A stretch of DNA of 39,100 nucleotides, from positions 1-39,100 of the forward strand of contig JAPHTF010000194.1 of the NCBI GenBank assembly GCA_026197095.1, given 5' to 3'. The position numbers were made by a program, and so were the translations under genes. Source of the stretch: Gammaproteobacteria bacterium. GTDB taxonomy: Bacteria; Pseudomonadota; Gammaproteobacteria; UBA6429; Thiohalophilaceae. Below the pieces are notes generated by a model. The model made no database searches, was not told the origin of the DNA, and saw only the letters and a program-made list of their open reading frames with translations. Position 1 is the first letter of the stretch. Each line of letters starts with the position of its first letter. Positions 22,424 to 31,908 of the stretch are shown here, in pieces.

Positions 22424-22450
22424 TTAATGGTCTCCGGAGTTCACCATTAA
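22424..22450 (+). terminator. Hairpin after dctM
   Basis: TTAATGGT (22424-22431) and ACCATTAA (22443-22450) pair perfectly around an 11-nt loop that includes CTCCGGAG. It lies about 20 bp after the dctM stop. There is no T tract, so termination is uncertain. Confidence 0.45.
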
Positions 22451-22570
22451 CCCCAAATAAACGTAATCAATCCTGCATTAATACTCGAAATTCATTATAG
22501 TCCGGTTACAGAATTTACTATTACACACTCAATTCAGTGCAATTGATGTTACTCGCTTCAGGAAGCCACA

Positions 22571-23833
22571 ATGATATTTTCATCTTTAGATCTCGCCACT
22601 GAGATTCAACAAGCACTCGATGCCTGTAACTACAAACAAATGACGGCAATTCAAGAACTTGCGATTATTCCTGCCCGCCGCGGTAAAGATATTCTGGCCA
22701 GTGCTCAAACCGGAACGGGAAAAACAGCCGCTTTTGCCTTGCCAATTCTTCAGAAAATGCAGGATCGACCACAAGCAGGCGCAGAAACTAAAACACGTAC
22801 GCTAGTTTTAGCCCCAACTCGCGAATTAGCTGAGCAGCTTGCAGAAAAAATTCAGCTTTATGCACAATTTATGTCTATTACTGTCACCGCGTTGTATGGC
22901 GGGGTGAAAATTAGCGCACAACAGAAAAAACTAAACACTGTGCCCGATATCGTTGTCTCCACACCTGGTCGTTTGCTTGAGCATCTGGCTTTCGGCAATA
23001 TCAACCTCAGTAACGTGGAATTCCTGGTCATTGATGAAGCTGACCGTATGCTCGACATGGGCTTTATTGATGATGTTATGGCGCTGTTACAAAAACTACC
23101 CAGGAAACGACAAACATTTTTGTTTACCGCCACAATGTCAAACGCCGTTAAAAATCTCGCGAAAAAAATCTTAACGCAGTACGAAGAGATCAGTGTAGCC
23201 AAACAAAATGCCATTGCAGATACGGTTGAGCATGTTGTTTATCCCGTTGGTGAACATCAAAAAGCGCAACTCTTTGTTGAGCTTATTAAGCTGCATAACT
23301 GGTTTAAGGTTCTGGTGTTTACCAGTACAAAATTTCAGGCCGATAGTCTCAAGCTTAAACTCAAGGAAGCTGGTATTAAGTCTGAAATTTCCCATGGAGA
23401 CAAAAGCCAGGGTTCACGCCGGCGTGCGATGGCGGATTTTAAAGCCGATAAAATCCAGGTGCTCATTGCAACTGAAGTGGCTGCGCGTGGATTAGATATT
23501 CAGGGTTTAGAACATGTGGTTAATTACAACTTGCCCTATTTAGCAGAAGACTATGTTCACCGCGTAGGTCGTACTGGTCGGGCAGGAAAAACAGGGCAAG
23601 CCATTTCATTTGTCAGCCGTGAAGAAGAACGTGCCCTCAATTCCATCGAGCGATTAATTGGCTCAAAGATTAAACGCATTAAAATGCCTGGCTACGAAGT
23701 AGGCAGTCGTGATGCGATATTTGAAAATATTGCAAATAACCGTCGTCCTCCCCGCTCCAATAAAGCGAGCCAGATTAAAAATATTCATAAAAAAGCGGAT
23801 AACGCAAAAGCCGCCAAAAAGAAAAAAAGATAA
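22571..23833 (+). CDS. rhlE: DEAD-box ATP-dependent RNA helicase, RhlE type
   Basis: This 420-residue helicase carries the Q motif region (YKQMTAIQELAI), Walker A AQTGTGKT (45-52), PTREL, TPGR, DEAD (155-158), TAT (186-188), then ARGLD and HRVGRTGRAG. The C-terminus is a short basic tail (KKADNAKAAKKKKR). The opening FSSLDLATEIQQAL and the overall length best fit RhlE, which acts on RNA structure in ribosome maturation and mRNA turnover. AGGAAG precedes the ATG. It stands alone and ends in a bidirectional terminator. Confidence 0.93.
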   Translation: MIFSSLDLATEIQQALDACNYKQMTAIQELAIIPARRGKDILASAQTGTGKTAAFALPILQKMQDRPQAGAETKTRTLVLAPTRELAEQLAEKIQLYAQFMSITVTALYGGVKISAQQKKLNTVPDIVVSTPGRLLEHLAFGNINLSNVEFLVIDEADRMLDMGFIDDVMALLQKLPRKRQTFLFTATMSNAVKNLAKKILTQYEEISVAKQNAIADTVEHVVYPVGEHQKAQLFVELIKLHNWFKVLVFTSTKFQADSLKLKLKEAGIKSEISHGDKSQGSRRRAMADFKADKIQVLIATEVAARGLDIQGLEHVVNYNLPYLAEDYVHRVGRTGRAGKTGQAISFVSREEERALNSIERLIGSKIKRIKMPGYEVGSRDAIFENIANNRRPPRSNKASQIKNIHKKADNAKAAKKKKR

Positions 23834-23851
23834 TTATTTATGCTATATAAA

Positions 23852-23879
23852 AAAAGCCATAACAAATGTTATGGCTTTT
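23852..23879. terminator. Bidirectional intrinsic terminator between rhlE and the amidase gene
   Basis: AAAAGCCATAAC (23852-23863) and GTTATGGCTTTT (23868-23879) form a perfect 12-bp stem with a 4-nt loop. T-rich sequence follows on the plus strand, and the A run before it gives a T tract on the minus strand, serving both converging genes. Confidence 0.9.
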
Positions 23880-23963
23880 ACTTTTTACTCTTCAGTTTAG
23901 TTTTAAGAACAAGTATTTAGAACTTATTCTTATCAAGTAATCCAGTCTATTAAACCCTATATT

Positions 23964-24719
23964 TCATGCTACCAATACTCGATTAACGAAACTTGAATTA
24001 AAAACAGGAACATTTAAAACTCTGGTAATGGGTCTTCTATAACCTTTTACTTCATACCGACTTAAATTAAATGTGGAGTACTTAACACTATCTTGCTGAT
24101 TACCACCTAACAGCCTGATATGAGTTGCAGATTTACTATCAAAAAAAGCAACATGATAGCCTGTTGAGGTTCCGGTGCTCTTATCTGAACCCTTTGTTTT
24201 CTTTTTGATAACCACAATATCTCCCTGTACAGGAGCAATAACTTTCAGCCCCCAGTCTAGCCAGCTTTTAGCCAGCGCATTATTTGTACCTTTATATGAA
24301 GACTGAGTCATTACCCAATTCACAAATGATGAACACCATGGTACTTCATCCGTTTTTGCTTTTAATGTAGTAGTTGCGTGATATTCAATAATACGGGCAT
24401 TATGCTTATTGGTTTTACTATTTTCTCTAATACCCAGCTCTGCTTTAGCAATATCGTGCCAGGGTGTAATTACATTTAAAGCAATGTTCTCTGCCACTAT
24501 TTTAGAAATATTCTGCCCTAGAGCATCCCAGGTTTTATTCCCGACAATACCATCGGGACTGAGATTTTTTAACTTCTGAAACTGAATCACAACCTCATAA
24601 GTTTTATTACCGAAGTCACCATCTGGTTTGAGGTTTGGTGATGGTTTTAAATTTTGGTTCAATAACATTTGTAATCGAGTAACCAGTTGATTCTTTTGTC
24701 CTTTCCTTATCGTTTTCAT
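23964..24719 (-). CDS. Peptidoglycan-binding domain fused to a TIGR02594/CHAP-like amidase
   Basis: The 251-residue protein has an N-terminal PG_binding_1 module (about 1-70: GDFGNKTYEVVIQFQKLKNL, DGIVGNKTWDALG) and a papain-like hydrolase domain (about 80-232) with candidate catalytic Cys129 (EVPWCSSFVNWV), His189 (GYHVAFF) and Asn207 (LGGNQQ). This matches the TIGR02594 family of cell-wall hydrolases. There is no signal peptide, so it either acts after lysis or leaves through a dedicated route (phage, T6SS or tailocin). It lies 17 bp downstream of a secreted small protein gene. Confidence 0.88.
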   Translation of the reverse strand: MKTIRKGQKNQLVTRLQMLLNQNLKPSPNLKPDGDFGNKTYEVVIQFQKLKNLSPDGIVGNKTWDALGQNISKIVAENIALNVITPWHDIAKAELGIRENSKTNKHNARIIEYHATTTLKAKTDEVPWCSSFVNWVMTQSSYKGTNNALAKSWLDWGLKVIAPVQGDIVVIKKKTKGSDKSTGTSTGYHVAFFDSKSATHIRLLGGNQQDSVKYSTFNLSRYEVKGYRRPITRVLNVPVFNSSFVNRVLVA

Positions 24720-24736
24720 CCTGAATATCCTTATTA

Positions 24737-25183
24737 TTAAATCTCTTCCACATACACTCTAACGAAGTACCACTTTCCATTAATGAGCTCGAAGGAAAAT
24801 AATGCAACGCTTGTTTGGCCATCATCAATTCTTGGCGAAATTTGTTTGTTTTTCTTAATATATTCACGCATCGATTCTGGAGTGAGATTATCCCTGACAT
24901 CCTGCTCCATAAATGATTTAAATCTATTTTGAAATTCGACTTTATCTAATGTAACTGAACCGTCCATATCAAGCTCCCCCTTAACACTAAAGGGAAATCG
25001 GGTCATATCAGAGATGCGACCGATATCATTATTTAATGCGGATATTCTGAATTCTTTCCAAAACTCAGAAAACGATTGGGCAGATTGTTCACTGGTTTCA
25101 GCATTACAGGAAACAGTAGCCATACCCAGCATTAATAAAAGAGTGAATGATATTACTTGTTTTGTATTTGAGAAAAAGTACAT
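24737..25183 (-). CDS. Secreted or lipoprotein-like small protein of unknown function
   Basis: The 148-residue protein has a hydrophobic signal region (about 8-27) ending ATVSC, which could be a weak lipobox (Cys27) or a signal peptidase I site. The mature part carries FWKEFRISALNNDIGRISDMTRFPFSVKG, a pattern I have seen in small periplasmic proteins (D...V...T.FPF..G) of unknown role, with C-terminal strands (KWYFVRVYVEE). It is immediately upstream of the amidase gene. The pairing resembles a periplasmic immunity protein with its effector, but this is inference. Confidence 0.75.
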   Translation of the reverse strand: MYFFSNTKQVISFTLLLMLGMATVSCNAETSEQSAQSFSEFWKEFRISALNNDIGRISDMTRFPFSVKGELDMDGSVTLDKVEFQNRFKSFMEQDVRDNLTPESMREYIKKNKQISPRIDDGQTSVALFSFELINGKWYFVRVYVEEI

Positions 25184-25323
25184 TTTGATGTCATCCTTGA
25201 TATTTTGTGCAAAAAATTATAACAAACCAAATAAATTTAGAACATATAGAGTTTACATTATTTAAAAGAAAGCCAATTAGTATTAAGTCTAAATATAAGA
25301 GCTATGCCATAACTTAATGATGT

Positions 25324-26007
25324 TTATACTTTCCAGTTTACAGGTTCTTTGCCGTTTTCAATTAAAAAATTATTAATTTTTGAAAACGGCTTGCTACCAA
25401 AAAATCCACGATACGCTGAAAGGGGTGAAGGATGTGGTGAACACAGAACAAGATGTTGCGGATTATTAACGATACTGCCTTTTTTCTGTGCATAAGCACC
25501 CCACAAAACAAAAACAATGGGAGAGGTTTGTTCGTTTAAAACTTCAATAATTCGGTCAGTTAACTGTTCCCAGCCGTGCCCCTGGTGTGAATTGGCTTTC
25601 CCTGCTTCAACCGTTAACACGCTATTGAGTAATAACACACCCTGATCCGCCCACGACTGTAAATTACCATTAGTATTCACAATGGCCAGATCATCTTCGA
25701 GTTCTTTATAAATATTAATGAGTGATTTAGGAATCGGTTTTACTTCAGGCATGACTGAAAAACACAAACCATGTGCATGCCCCGGCGTGGGGTAAGGATC
25801 TTGCCCTAGTATCACCACCTTAACCTGGTCAAGATCGGTTGTGGTTAAGGCATTAAACCAGAGTGAAGAATGAGGAAGAATGGATTTCGCCTGATCTTTT
25901 TCTTCACGTAAAAAATCATGCAAACGCAGCATATAGTCTTTTTCAAACTCAGCTGCTAAATGCGACTTCCATAATGCGGGGAGTTCTTGAGATATATTTA
26001 TAAGCAT
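25324..26007 (-). CDS. ung: Uracil-DNA glycosylase, family 1
   Basis: Ung removes uracil from DNA as the first step of base excision repair. The 227-residue protein has the water-activating motif GQDPYPTPGHAHGL (Asp70), the Asn-containing LLLNSVLTVEAGKANSH, and the leucine-loop motif HPSPLS at 192-197 (His192). Length and all motifs are normal. It follows DUF2905 by 20 bp at the end of the molybdenum-hydroxylase operon, an association most likely of position rather than function. Confidence 0.97.
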   Translation of the reverse strand: MLINISQELPALWKSHLAAEFEKDYMLRLHDFLREEKDQAKSILPHSSLWFNALTTTDLDQVKVVILGQDPYPTPGHAHGLCFSVMPEVKPIPKSLINIYKELEDDLAIVNTNGNLQSWADQGVLLLNSVLTVEAGKANSHQGHGWEQLTDRIIEVLNEQTSPIVFVLWGAYAQKKGSIVNNPQHLVLCSPHPSPLSAYRGFFGSKPFSKINNFLIENGKEPVNWKV

Positions 26008-26027
26008 AGCGTGATTATACGCATTTA

Positions 26028-26234
26028 TTAGTGTTTAAATAAATTAAGAATAACCGTGATTAAAATACTAATAATGATCATTGAGGTAATCGGAATATAA
26101 AGACCACCATTTTCGAGTTCTTTATGAATATCACCCGGTAATTTTCCAAACCAGTTTAGTGTCCACGGCACGTAATGCAAAAGCAGTCCAAGAACAACAA
26201 GTACTAAACCAATAATGATCAACCACTTTGCCAC
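26028..26234 (-). CDS. DUF2905 small membrane protein
   Basis: The 68-residue protein has two membrane helices (about 4-26 and 45-65) joined by a loop with the DUF2905 signature FGKLPGDIHKE. Function is unknown. The GTG start overlaps the mocA stop by one base (TAGTG), so translation is coupled. It precedes ung. Confidence 0.88.
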   Translation of the reverse strand: MAKWLIIIGLVLVVLGLLLHYVPWTLNWFGKLPGDIHKELENGGLYIPITSMIIISILITVILNLFKH

Positions 26235-26815
26235 TACACACGTCCTAATATTTCAATATCATCAGGACAATCAATATCCTGAATAACACCCTTATCATTT
26301 GTTTCCAGCAATTCGAGTTGTTGCTGGTGTTTTTTAATAATGTCACGTGCACCCACGTCTTGCTTTAATTGCATAAGTTCATTTTTATAACGGTGATTAA
26401 AGCCAACCGGATGACCGCGTTGTTCTTTACAAACAGGCGCGATAATATCAACACCTTCCATTAACTTGTTTGCTAACAGCGATAATGTTCCTGTTTTAAC
26501 GTATGGCATGTCAGCCAGGGTAATTAACCAGCCAGCTGCATCCGGGCGGGCACTCACACCACACGCAATGCTACTTCCCATTCCCTGTTCTGCCTTTTCA
26601 TTGATAACAACTTGCAAACCTAATTGTTCAAGTTGTGCAGTAATATTTTTCAGCTGCGGATTAATCACAACAAGACTTCCCGGTAAGACACTTGCTAATT
26701 TTTGTGCGCTTAGAAATAACATTGGGATATTATTTATAGGATGAAGGAGTTTATTACTACCAAAGCGTTGGCTTTTACCGGCAGCCAGTAAAATTCCAAC
26801 AGGCATTTTATTCAT
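26234..26815 (-). CDS. mocA: Molybdenum cofactor nucleotidyltransferase, MocA/MobA-like
   Basis: The 193-residue protein has the NTP-transferase motif VGILLAAGKSQRFGSNKLL (about 5-24) and a short Rossmann-like body with LADMPYV and GHPVGF. This is the MocA type that transfers CMP to molybdopterin, making the dinucleotide cofactor used by xanthine-oxidase-family enzymes. It overlaps xdhC by 4 bp, consistent with maturing the cofactor of the IorAB-like enzyme upstream. A GTP/MobA specificity cannot be excluded by eye. Confidence 0.88.
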   Translation of the reverse strand: MNKMPVGILLAAGKSQRFGSNKLLHPINNIPMLFLSAQKLASVLPGSLVVINPQLKNITAQLEQLGLQVVINEKAEQGMGSSIACGVSARPDAAGWLITLADMPYVKTGTLSLLANKLMEGVDIIAPVCKEQRGHPVGFNHRYKNELMQLKQDVGARDIIKKHQQQLELLETNDKGVIQDIDCPDDIEILGRV

Positions 26816-27804
26816 ACAAGATTAACTGTTTGCTTACTTAATACGCTTTCAACATTACGTTGTTGAGTAATTTCCGCAAGAATTGATACCGCAATTTCCG
26901 GCGGTGTATGACTCCCAATCGACAAACCCACCGGTGCATGTAAACGTTGTAGTTGCGTAGCATTAATGCCCAGTTGTTTTAAGCGTTGTCGGCGTAACTC
27001 GCAGTTGCGTAACGAGCCGATAGCGCCGACGTAAAATGCCGGGGACTGTAAGGCATCAAGCAATGCCATGTCATCCAGCCTGGGATCATGTGTTAGTGCA
27101 ACAACAATACTTCGTGCTTGCTGGGTATACTTTTGTACTGCATCATCAGGCATCATGGTGGTTAACTCGGTACCTTCTACCTGCCAGCCTTTTGCATATT
27201 CCTCACGCGGGTCACACACAATCACACGATATCCCAGCATCAAGGCCATTTGTGAAACATATTGCGAAAGGTGACCCGCACCGATCAATAACATATTCCA
27301 TTGCGGACCAAATATTTTGCGAACAAAAATATTCGTATAAACAAAATCCTGTTCTGCCCTGGCTGCTTGCAAGGAGACCTTGCCCGTTTGTAGATCAACA
27401 TGCCGTGAGACTAACTGTTGTTGTTGCAAGGCATTAAGCAATTGATTTAAATGTGCCTCATCATTCCCTGACCTATCGAGCCTTTCAACAAGCAATTCCA
27501 GTCGACCACCACAGGGTAAACCAAAGCGCGTGGCATCTTCACGATTTACACCATAATTTATGCGTGTGGGATAACAGTCACTGAGTTGTTGATCACGATA
27601 ACGTTGAACAAGTTCTTCTTCTACACAACCACCTGATACTGAGCCAGCAATAACACCATCACGACGCATCACCATCAAAGAACCTGGTGGCCGTGGTGAT
27701 GACCCCCATGTTTTTAACACTGTCACGAGTACCACATCATGACCTTGTTGTAGCCATTCAAAAGTAGTTTGCAATACTTGTTGATCAGTTCCGTGATGTT
27801 GCAT
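26812..27804 (-). CDS. XdhC/CoxI-family molybdenum cofactor insertion protein
   Basis: The 330-residue protein has an XdhC_CoxI N-terminal domain (about 12-80, VTVLKTWGSSPRPPGSLMVM and GSVSGGCVEEEL) and a C-terminal Rossmann domain (about 165-310, LLIGAGHLSQYVSQMALMLGYRVIVCDPREE). This family binds the molybdenum cofactor and delivers the sulfurated form to xanthine-oxidase-type enzymes. It begins 3 bp after the large subunit gene stop and overlaps mocA by 4 bp. Confidence 0.93.
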   Translation of the reverse strand: MQHHGTDQQVLQTTFEWLQQGHDVVLVTVLKTWGSSPRPPGSLMVMRRDGVIAGSVSGGCVEEELVQRYRDQQLSDCYPTRINYGVNREDATRFGLPCGGRLELLVERLDRSGNDEAHLNQLLNALQQQQLVSRHVDLQTGKVSLQAARAEQDFVYTNIFVRKIFGPQWNMLLIGAGHLSQYVSQMALMLGYRVIVCDPREEYAKGWQVEGTELTTMMPDDAVQKYTQQARSIVVALTHDPRLDDMALLDALQSPAFYVGAIGSLRNCELRRQRLKQLGINATQLQRLHAPVGLSIGSHTPPEIAVSILAEITQQRNVESVLSKQTVNLV

Positions 27805-27807
27805 GAA

Positions 27808-30042
27808 CTACCCTGCTCGCAAATCAACATTCTTTAACGGGAACTGGCGTATACGTTTACCGGTTGCCGCAAAGATTGCATTGAGTACTGCCGGTGCAGC
27901 AACGGCAATGGTAGGTTCACCAATCCCTCCCCAGAAACCACCCGATGGCATAACGATAACATCAACCTTTGGCATTTCACTGATCAACATAGAAGGATAA
28001 TTATGGAAATTACTTTGCTCGACGGCGCCACCTTTAATGGTGCATTCACCATACAGTAGTGCCGATAAACCGAATACAAAAGAACCTTCCACCTGCGCTT
28101 CGATCTGTTGTGGATTTACAGCGTAACCAGGATCTGTTGCCGCAACAATACGATGAATTTTAAGTTGTCCCTTATCATCAACGGAGACTTCTGCACATGC
28201 CGCAACATAACTGGCGAAGGCTTTAAACACTGACAGGCCACGATAAATACCTTTTTCAGCCGGCTTGCCCCAACCTGCTTTTTTCGCAACGGCATTAAGC
28301 ACCGCCAGGTTTTTGGGATGCTTCTGCAATAACTTTTGCCGAAACGCCAGTGGATCTTTACCGGCAGCGTGTGCCAGTTCATCTATAAAAGATTCCATAT
28401 AAATCGCATTCTGGTTAGCATTTACGCCACGCCAGAAACCCGGTGGTACCGGTGGATTACGCATCGCGTGATCCACTAATAAATTTGGAATGCTATAACT
28501 AATCGCATGATCACCTTCAGGCAACATTCCCTGGAAAGTAAATGTATCTGCTCCGTTATTCATCCATTTAGGGTTAACCGCGGCTAAAATAGATTGCCCT
28601 GATATGCGCACATGCAACCCGGTTAAGTTGCCCTGGTCATCAAGGCCAGCCACCATTTTGCACTTGGTGATCGGATGATAATGACCATGCGCCATATCTT
28701 CTTCACGCGTCCAAAGCAGTTTAACCGGCGTGCCCGGTAACTGTTTAGCAATAGCAACGGCCTGCTCAACAAAATCATGAAATGAGCCGCGCCGACCAAA
28801 GCCTCCCCCTAAATGAATTTTATGCACATCACATTGTTCAATAGGCAAGCCTGCTGCTTTCGATGCAGCATGTAATGCCGCCGTGCCATTTTGCGTTGGG
28901 CACCAGACATCACATTTATCTTTTGTCCATAGCGCAGTAGCATTCATCGGTTCCATAGTGGCATGGTTCTGGTAAGGGTAACGGTAGGTGGCTTCAACAA
29001 TTTTCTTTGCACCCTTAAGTGCTTTATTAACATCACCGTTTTGATTACCGATAAACACTTTATCGCTTGAAGTTAAACCTTCATCCAGCATTTTATCGAT
29101 GGACGCTGTAGTCACATTTGCGTTAGTTCCTTCGTCCCAGGTAACAGGCAACTTATCCAGCGCGGTGTTTGCCTGCCACCAGGTATCGGCCACCACGGCA
29201 ACGGCATCGTCATTAACAGCAAGTACTTTTCGCACACCTGGCATGGTACGGACTTTACTATCATCAAATGATTTTAGTTTACCTCCAAATACCGGGCACG
29301 CTTTGATGCTGGCATTCAACATACCCGGCATCGTTAAATCAGCACCAAAGATTTGTTTACCGTTAAGTTTATCGTCCGTGTCTAAACGTTTAACCGGCTG
29401 ACCAATTAACTTCCAGTCTTTAGGATCTTTAAGTTCAATTTGTTCAGGGGGAAATAATTCAGATGCAGCAGTGGCAACCTGGCCATAAGTTGTGGTGCGA
29501 GCCGTTGGCACATGGGTGATGATACTATTCGCCGCATTACATTCGGTGATATCAACACCCCATTTTTCAGCCGCCGCTTCAATTAACATGTGGCGTGCTA
29601 CCGCACCACCTTTGCGCACATAATCGTGGCTGCCGCGAATTCCCTGGCTACCACCGGTAGAAAAACTGCCCCAAACATTATCACGCTTGATGTTTGCACC
29701 GGGCGTGGGATATTCCGTTGTCACTTTTGACCAGTCACATTCGAGTTCTTCGGCCACCAGTTGTGCAAGCCCGGTCAATGTACCCTGTCCCATTTCTGAA
29801 CGGGCAATACGAATAATCACCGTGTCATCGGGTTGTATCATCACCCAGGCATTGACTTCGGGTGTTTGCGCCATTTGTTGATTAACAACAGAACTTTCTG
29901 TTAACCCATTACTGAGTTTACTGGCATTGCCGGTTTCATCACTGCATGCCGTTAAATATAAACCAAGGGAAAAACCTGCACCCACTTTACCGCTGCTTAT
30001 AAGAAAGTCACGACGGGAAACATTAATGATGTCTTTTTTCAT
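27808..30042 (-). CDS. Molybdopterin-dependent dehydrogenase large subunit (IorB / isoquinoline 1-oxidoreductase beta-like)
   Basis: The 744-residue protein has a Tat signal (SRRDFLIS, Arg10-Arg11) followed by LTAC (30-33), a plausible lipobox with Cys33. The body shows the xanthine-dehydrogenase-family MoCo domain with RSEMGQGTLTGLAQLVAEEL, GGFGRRG and the C-terminal GGIGEPTIAVAAP, in which Glu709 is the likely active-site base. This is the short IorB-type fold with a duplicated MoCo domain and no FAD subunit, giving aldehyde or N-heterocycle oxidation in the periplasm. The substrate is unknown. It overlaps iorA by 1 bp. Confidence 0.92.
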   Translation of the reverse strand: MKKDIINVSRRDFLISSGKVGAGFSLGLYLTACSDETGNASKLSNGLTESSVVNQQMAQTPEVNAWVMIQPDDTVIIRIARSEMGQGTLTGLAQLVAEELECDWSKVTTEYPTPGANIKRDNVWGSFSTGGSQGIRGSHDYVRKGGAVARHMLIEAAAEKWGVDITECNAANSIITHVPTARTTTYGQVATAASELFPPEQIELKDPKDWKLIGQPVKRLDTDDKLNGKQIFGADLTMPGMLNASIKACPVFGGKLKSFDDSKVRTMPGVRKVLAVNDDAVAVVADTWWQANTALDKLPVTWDEGTNANVTTASIDKMLDEGLTSSDKVFIGNQNGDVNKALKGAKKIVEATYRYPYQNHATMEPMNATALWTKDKCDVWCPTQNGTAALHAASKAAGLPIEQCDVHKIHLGGGFGRRGSFHDFVEQAVAIAKQLPGTPVKLLWTREEDMAHGHYHPITKCKMVAGLDDQGNLTGLHVRISGQSILAAVNPKWMNNGADTFTFQGMLPEGDHAISYSIPNLLVDHAMRNPPVPPGFWRGVNANQNAIYMESFIDELAHAAGKDPLAFRQKLLQKHPKNLAVLNAVAKKAGWGKPAEKGIYRGLSVFKAFASYVAACAEVSVDDKGQLKIHRIVAATDPGYAVNPQQIEAQVEGSFVFGLSALLYGECTIKGGAVEQSNFHNYPSMLISEMPKVDVIVMPSGGFWGGIGEPTIAVAAPAVLNAIFAATGKRIRQFPLKNVDLRAG

Positions 30043-30509
30043 TATGCACCTCCGCGTTTTTTAATATCTACCGCAAGATGAATACCGCTTCTTACCCGGT
30101 TAAACGTACCACAGCGACAAATGTTCGTGACATTGGCATCAATGTCATCATCACTTGGAGCAGGGTTTTTATTTAGCAATGCCGCTGCGCTCATGATCAT
30201 GCCGGGCTGACAATAACCACACTGAGGCACATCCAGTTCTTTCCATGCCAGTTGCAATGGATGACTATTATCTGAAGAAAGACCTTCAATTGTTGTAATG
30301 TTTTGTGAAGAATCAAGTGAAGACAGCGGCACCAGGCAAGAACGCACCGCTTCACCATTAATATGCACCGTGCATGAACCACAAGTACCAATACCGCAAG
30401 CGTACTTGGTACCGGTTAATCCCAGTTGTTCACGCAACACCCAGAGCAAGGGGGTTGAACCATCAACATCAACGTCGACAAGTTTTCCGTTTAAATTAAT
30501 TCTGGCCAT
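30042..30509 (-). CDS. [2Fe-2S] small subunit of the molybdenum hydroxylase (IorA-like)
   Basis: The protein is about 155 residues from the start chosen here. An N-terminal plant-ferredoxin-like domain has four cysteines (C.GIGTCGSC.....C at 40, 45, 48 and 60 counted from the upstream ATG), and the C-terminal helical domain has CGYC (99-102) and CRC (133-135). Start choice: AGGGAGG abuts an ATG at 30515 but sits 7 bp before the ATG at 30509, so MARINLNGK is preferred. It lacks a Tat signal, so it presumably rides out with the Tat-bearing large subunit. Electrons would pass to a membrane or periplasmic cytochrome. Confidence 0.94.
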   Translation of the reverse strand: MARINLNGKLVDVDVDGSTPLLWVLREQLGLTGTKYACGIGTCGSCTVHINGEAVRSCLVPLSSLDSSQNITTIEGLSSDNSHPLQLAWKELDVPQCGYCQPGMIMSAAALLNKNPAPSDDDIDANVTNICRCGTFNRVRSGIHLAVDIKKRGGA

Positions 30510-30697
30510 ATCCATGCCTCCCTGAAAATATAATATCAGTCTAGACCTGATACTTGCCTAACACAACGCTATATAAACCATATTTTTTATGTCACAAAAG
30601 AATAAATAAAAAGAAAAAAATGAAGTGGTTAATCAATATAATTTCTCCATCTCTTTTGCACGCACGTTATACTTTTATTCATTCACTTTTGACCATA

Positions 30698-31747
30698 TTA
30701 TGATTGTTTCACAAACAGTGTTTGAGTTGGATAAGCAAACTCAATGCCTTCTTCTTCGAAACATTCATGAATTTTCAGGTTGATGGCTTGCTGGATGTCC
30801 ATGTATTGGTTGTAGTCAGGACCTAACACATAATAAACGGACTCAAACGTTAAAGCGAAATCACCATAGCTTTTAAAATGAGAACGATCAAAACGTGTCT
30901 TCTCTTGTTGCTCAATGGCTTCACGAATAATAACGGGGATCATAATCAGCTTTTCACGTGGGGTTTGATAAGTGACACCTATTTTAAATTCAACCCTACG
31001 TTCAAACATACGGCCATAATTACGAATACGACTTTTGAGTAAATCAGAATTAGAAAAAACCAGCTGTTCACCCGAAAGACTACGCACTCGCGTTGTTTTT
31101 AGGCCAACGTATTCTACCGAACCAAGTAATTCATCGACAATCAGAAAATCGCCCACTACAAACGGCTTATCTAACACTATCGACAGTGAAGCAAACAAAT
31201 CACCAAGTACAGTTTGTAATGCGAGAGCAACGGCAACACCACCCACACCTAAACCAGCAATCAGTGCCGTGATGTTAACTCCAAGGTTATCCAGTACCAG
31301 TAATAAAACGATGGCCCAGATCAAAATCTTACCCATAAAATTAAGCACGTTCAGAGTAGTGACACTCGCAGGATCTTTAGCCAGTTGCTGTTGCCGATAC
31401 TCGTCTATAGCAACCTGCAGCCCAATCACGGCCCACAGCGCAGATTGAATGAGCAACGCGACGATCATAAAAACATTTATGCTCTGGCGTATTTTATCCG
31501 GCATTTCCAGGACAAAGGTCCCCATATACAATGCAAAGATAAAAATAAATAACCACTTGGTTCGTCTGACCACAGCAACCAGGGCCGGCCAAAATAACAT
31601 GTCAGTGCGCGCAGCGATACGAGAGAATTGTTTCGCGAGTAGATGGCGAATAAATACTGTGATGATCCACACCACAAAACTAATGACTAAGGCAATGAGC
31701 CAGTCTTGAAAAAAATTACCTGCTACCTGAGTTTGAAGAAGCTCCAT
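30698..31747 (-). CDS. MscS-family mechanosensitive channel
   Basis: The 349-residue protein has about five membrane helices (17-36, 62-82, 92-112, 137-155 and the pore helix at about 160-181). The pore and beta-domain signature LGVGGVAVALALQTVLGDLF, then DKPFVVGDFL and VEYVGLKTTRVRS, is typical of MscS. The C-terminal soluble part (190-349) is a complete vestibule. It releases solutes at hypo-osmotic shock. It is the longer-than-MscS, extra-N-helix type. Transcribed alone between the iorA promoter and sdaA. Confidence 0.95.
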   Translation of the reverse strand: MELLQTQVAGNFFQDWLIALVISFVVWIITVFIRHLLAKQFSRIAARTDMLFWPALVAVVRRTKWLFIFIFALYMGTFVLEMPDKIRQSINVFMIVALLIQSALWAVIGLQVAIDEYRQQQLAKDPASVTTLNVLNFMGKILIWAIVLLLVLDNLGVNITALIAGLGVGGVAVALALQTVLGDLFASLSIVLDKPFVVGDFLIVDELLGSVEYVGLKTTRVRSLSGEQLVFSNSDLLKSRIRNYGRMFERRVEFKIGVTYQTPREKLIMIPVIIREAIEQQEKTRFDRSHFKSYGDFALTFESVYYVLGPDYNQYMDIQQAINLKIHECFEEEGIEFAYPTQTLFVKQS

Positions 31748-31908
31748 AGTTAATATCCTGCCATCAATAGCATAGTGATTTCAATTTTTTTTATAATTTA
31801 AATTCTGGATTATTTTGTATATTTAGTGTCAGAGTAAAAAATCACCTGTTCCTTTTGATTTCTTCTTTAACAAACTTGTCTGTTATTTATATGTTGAATA
31901 ACGTGCTG

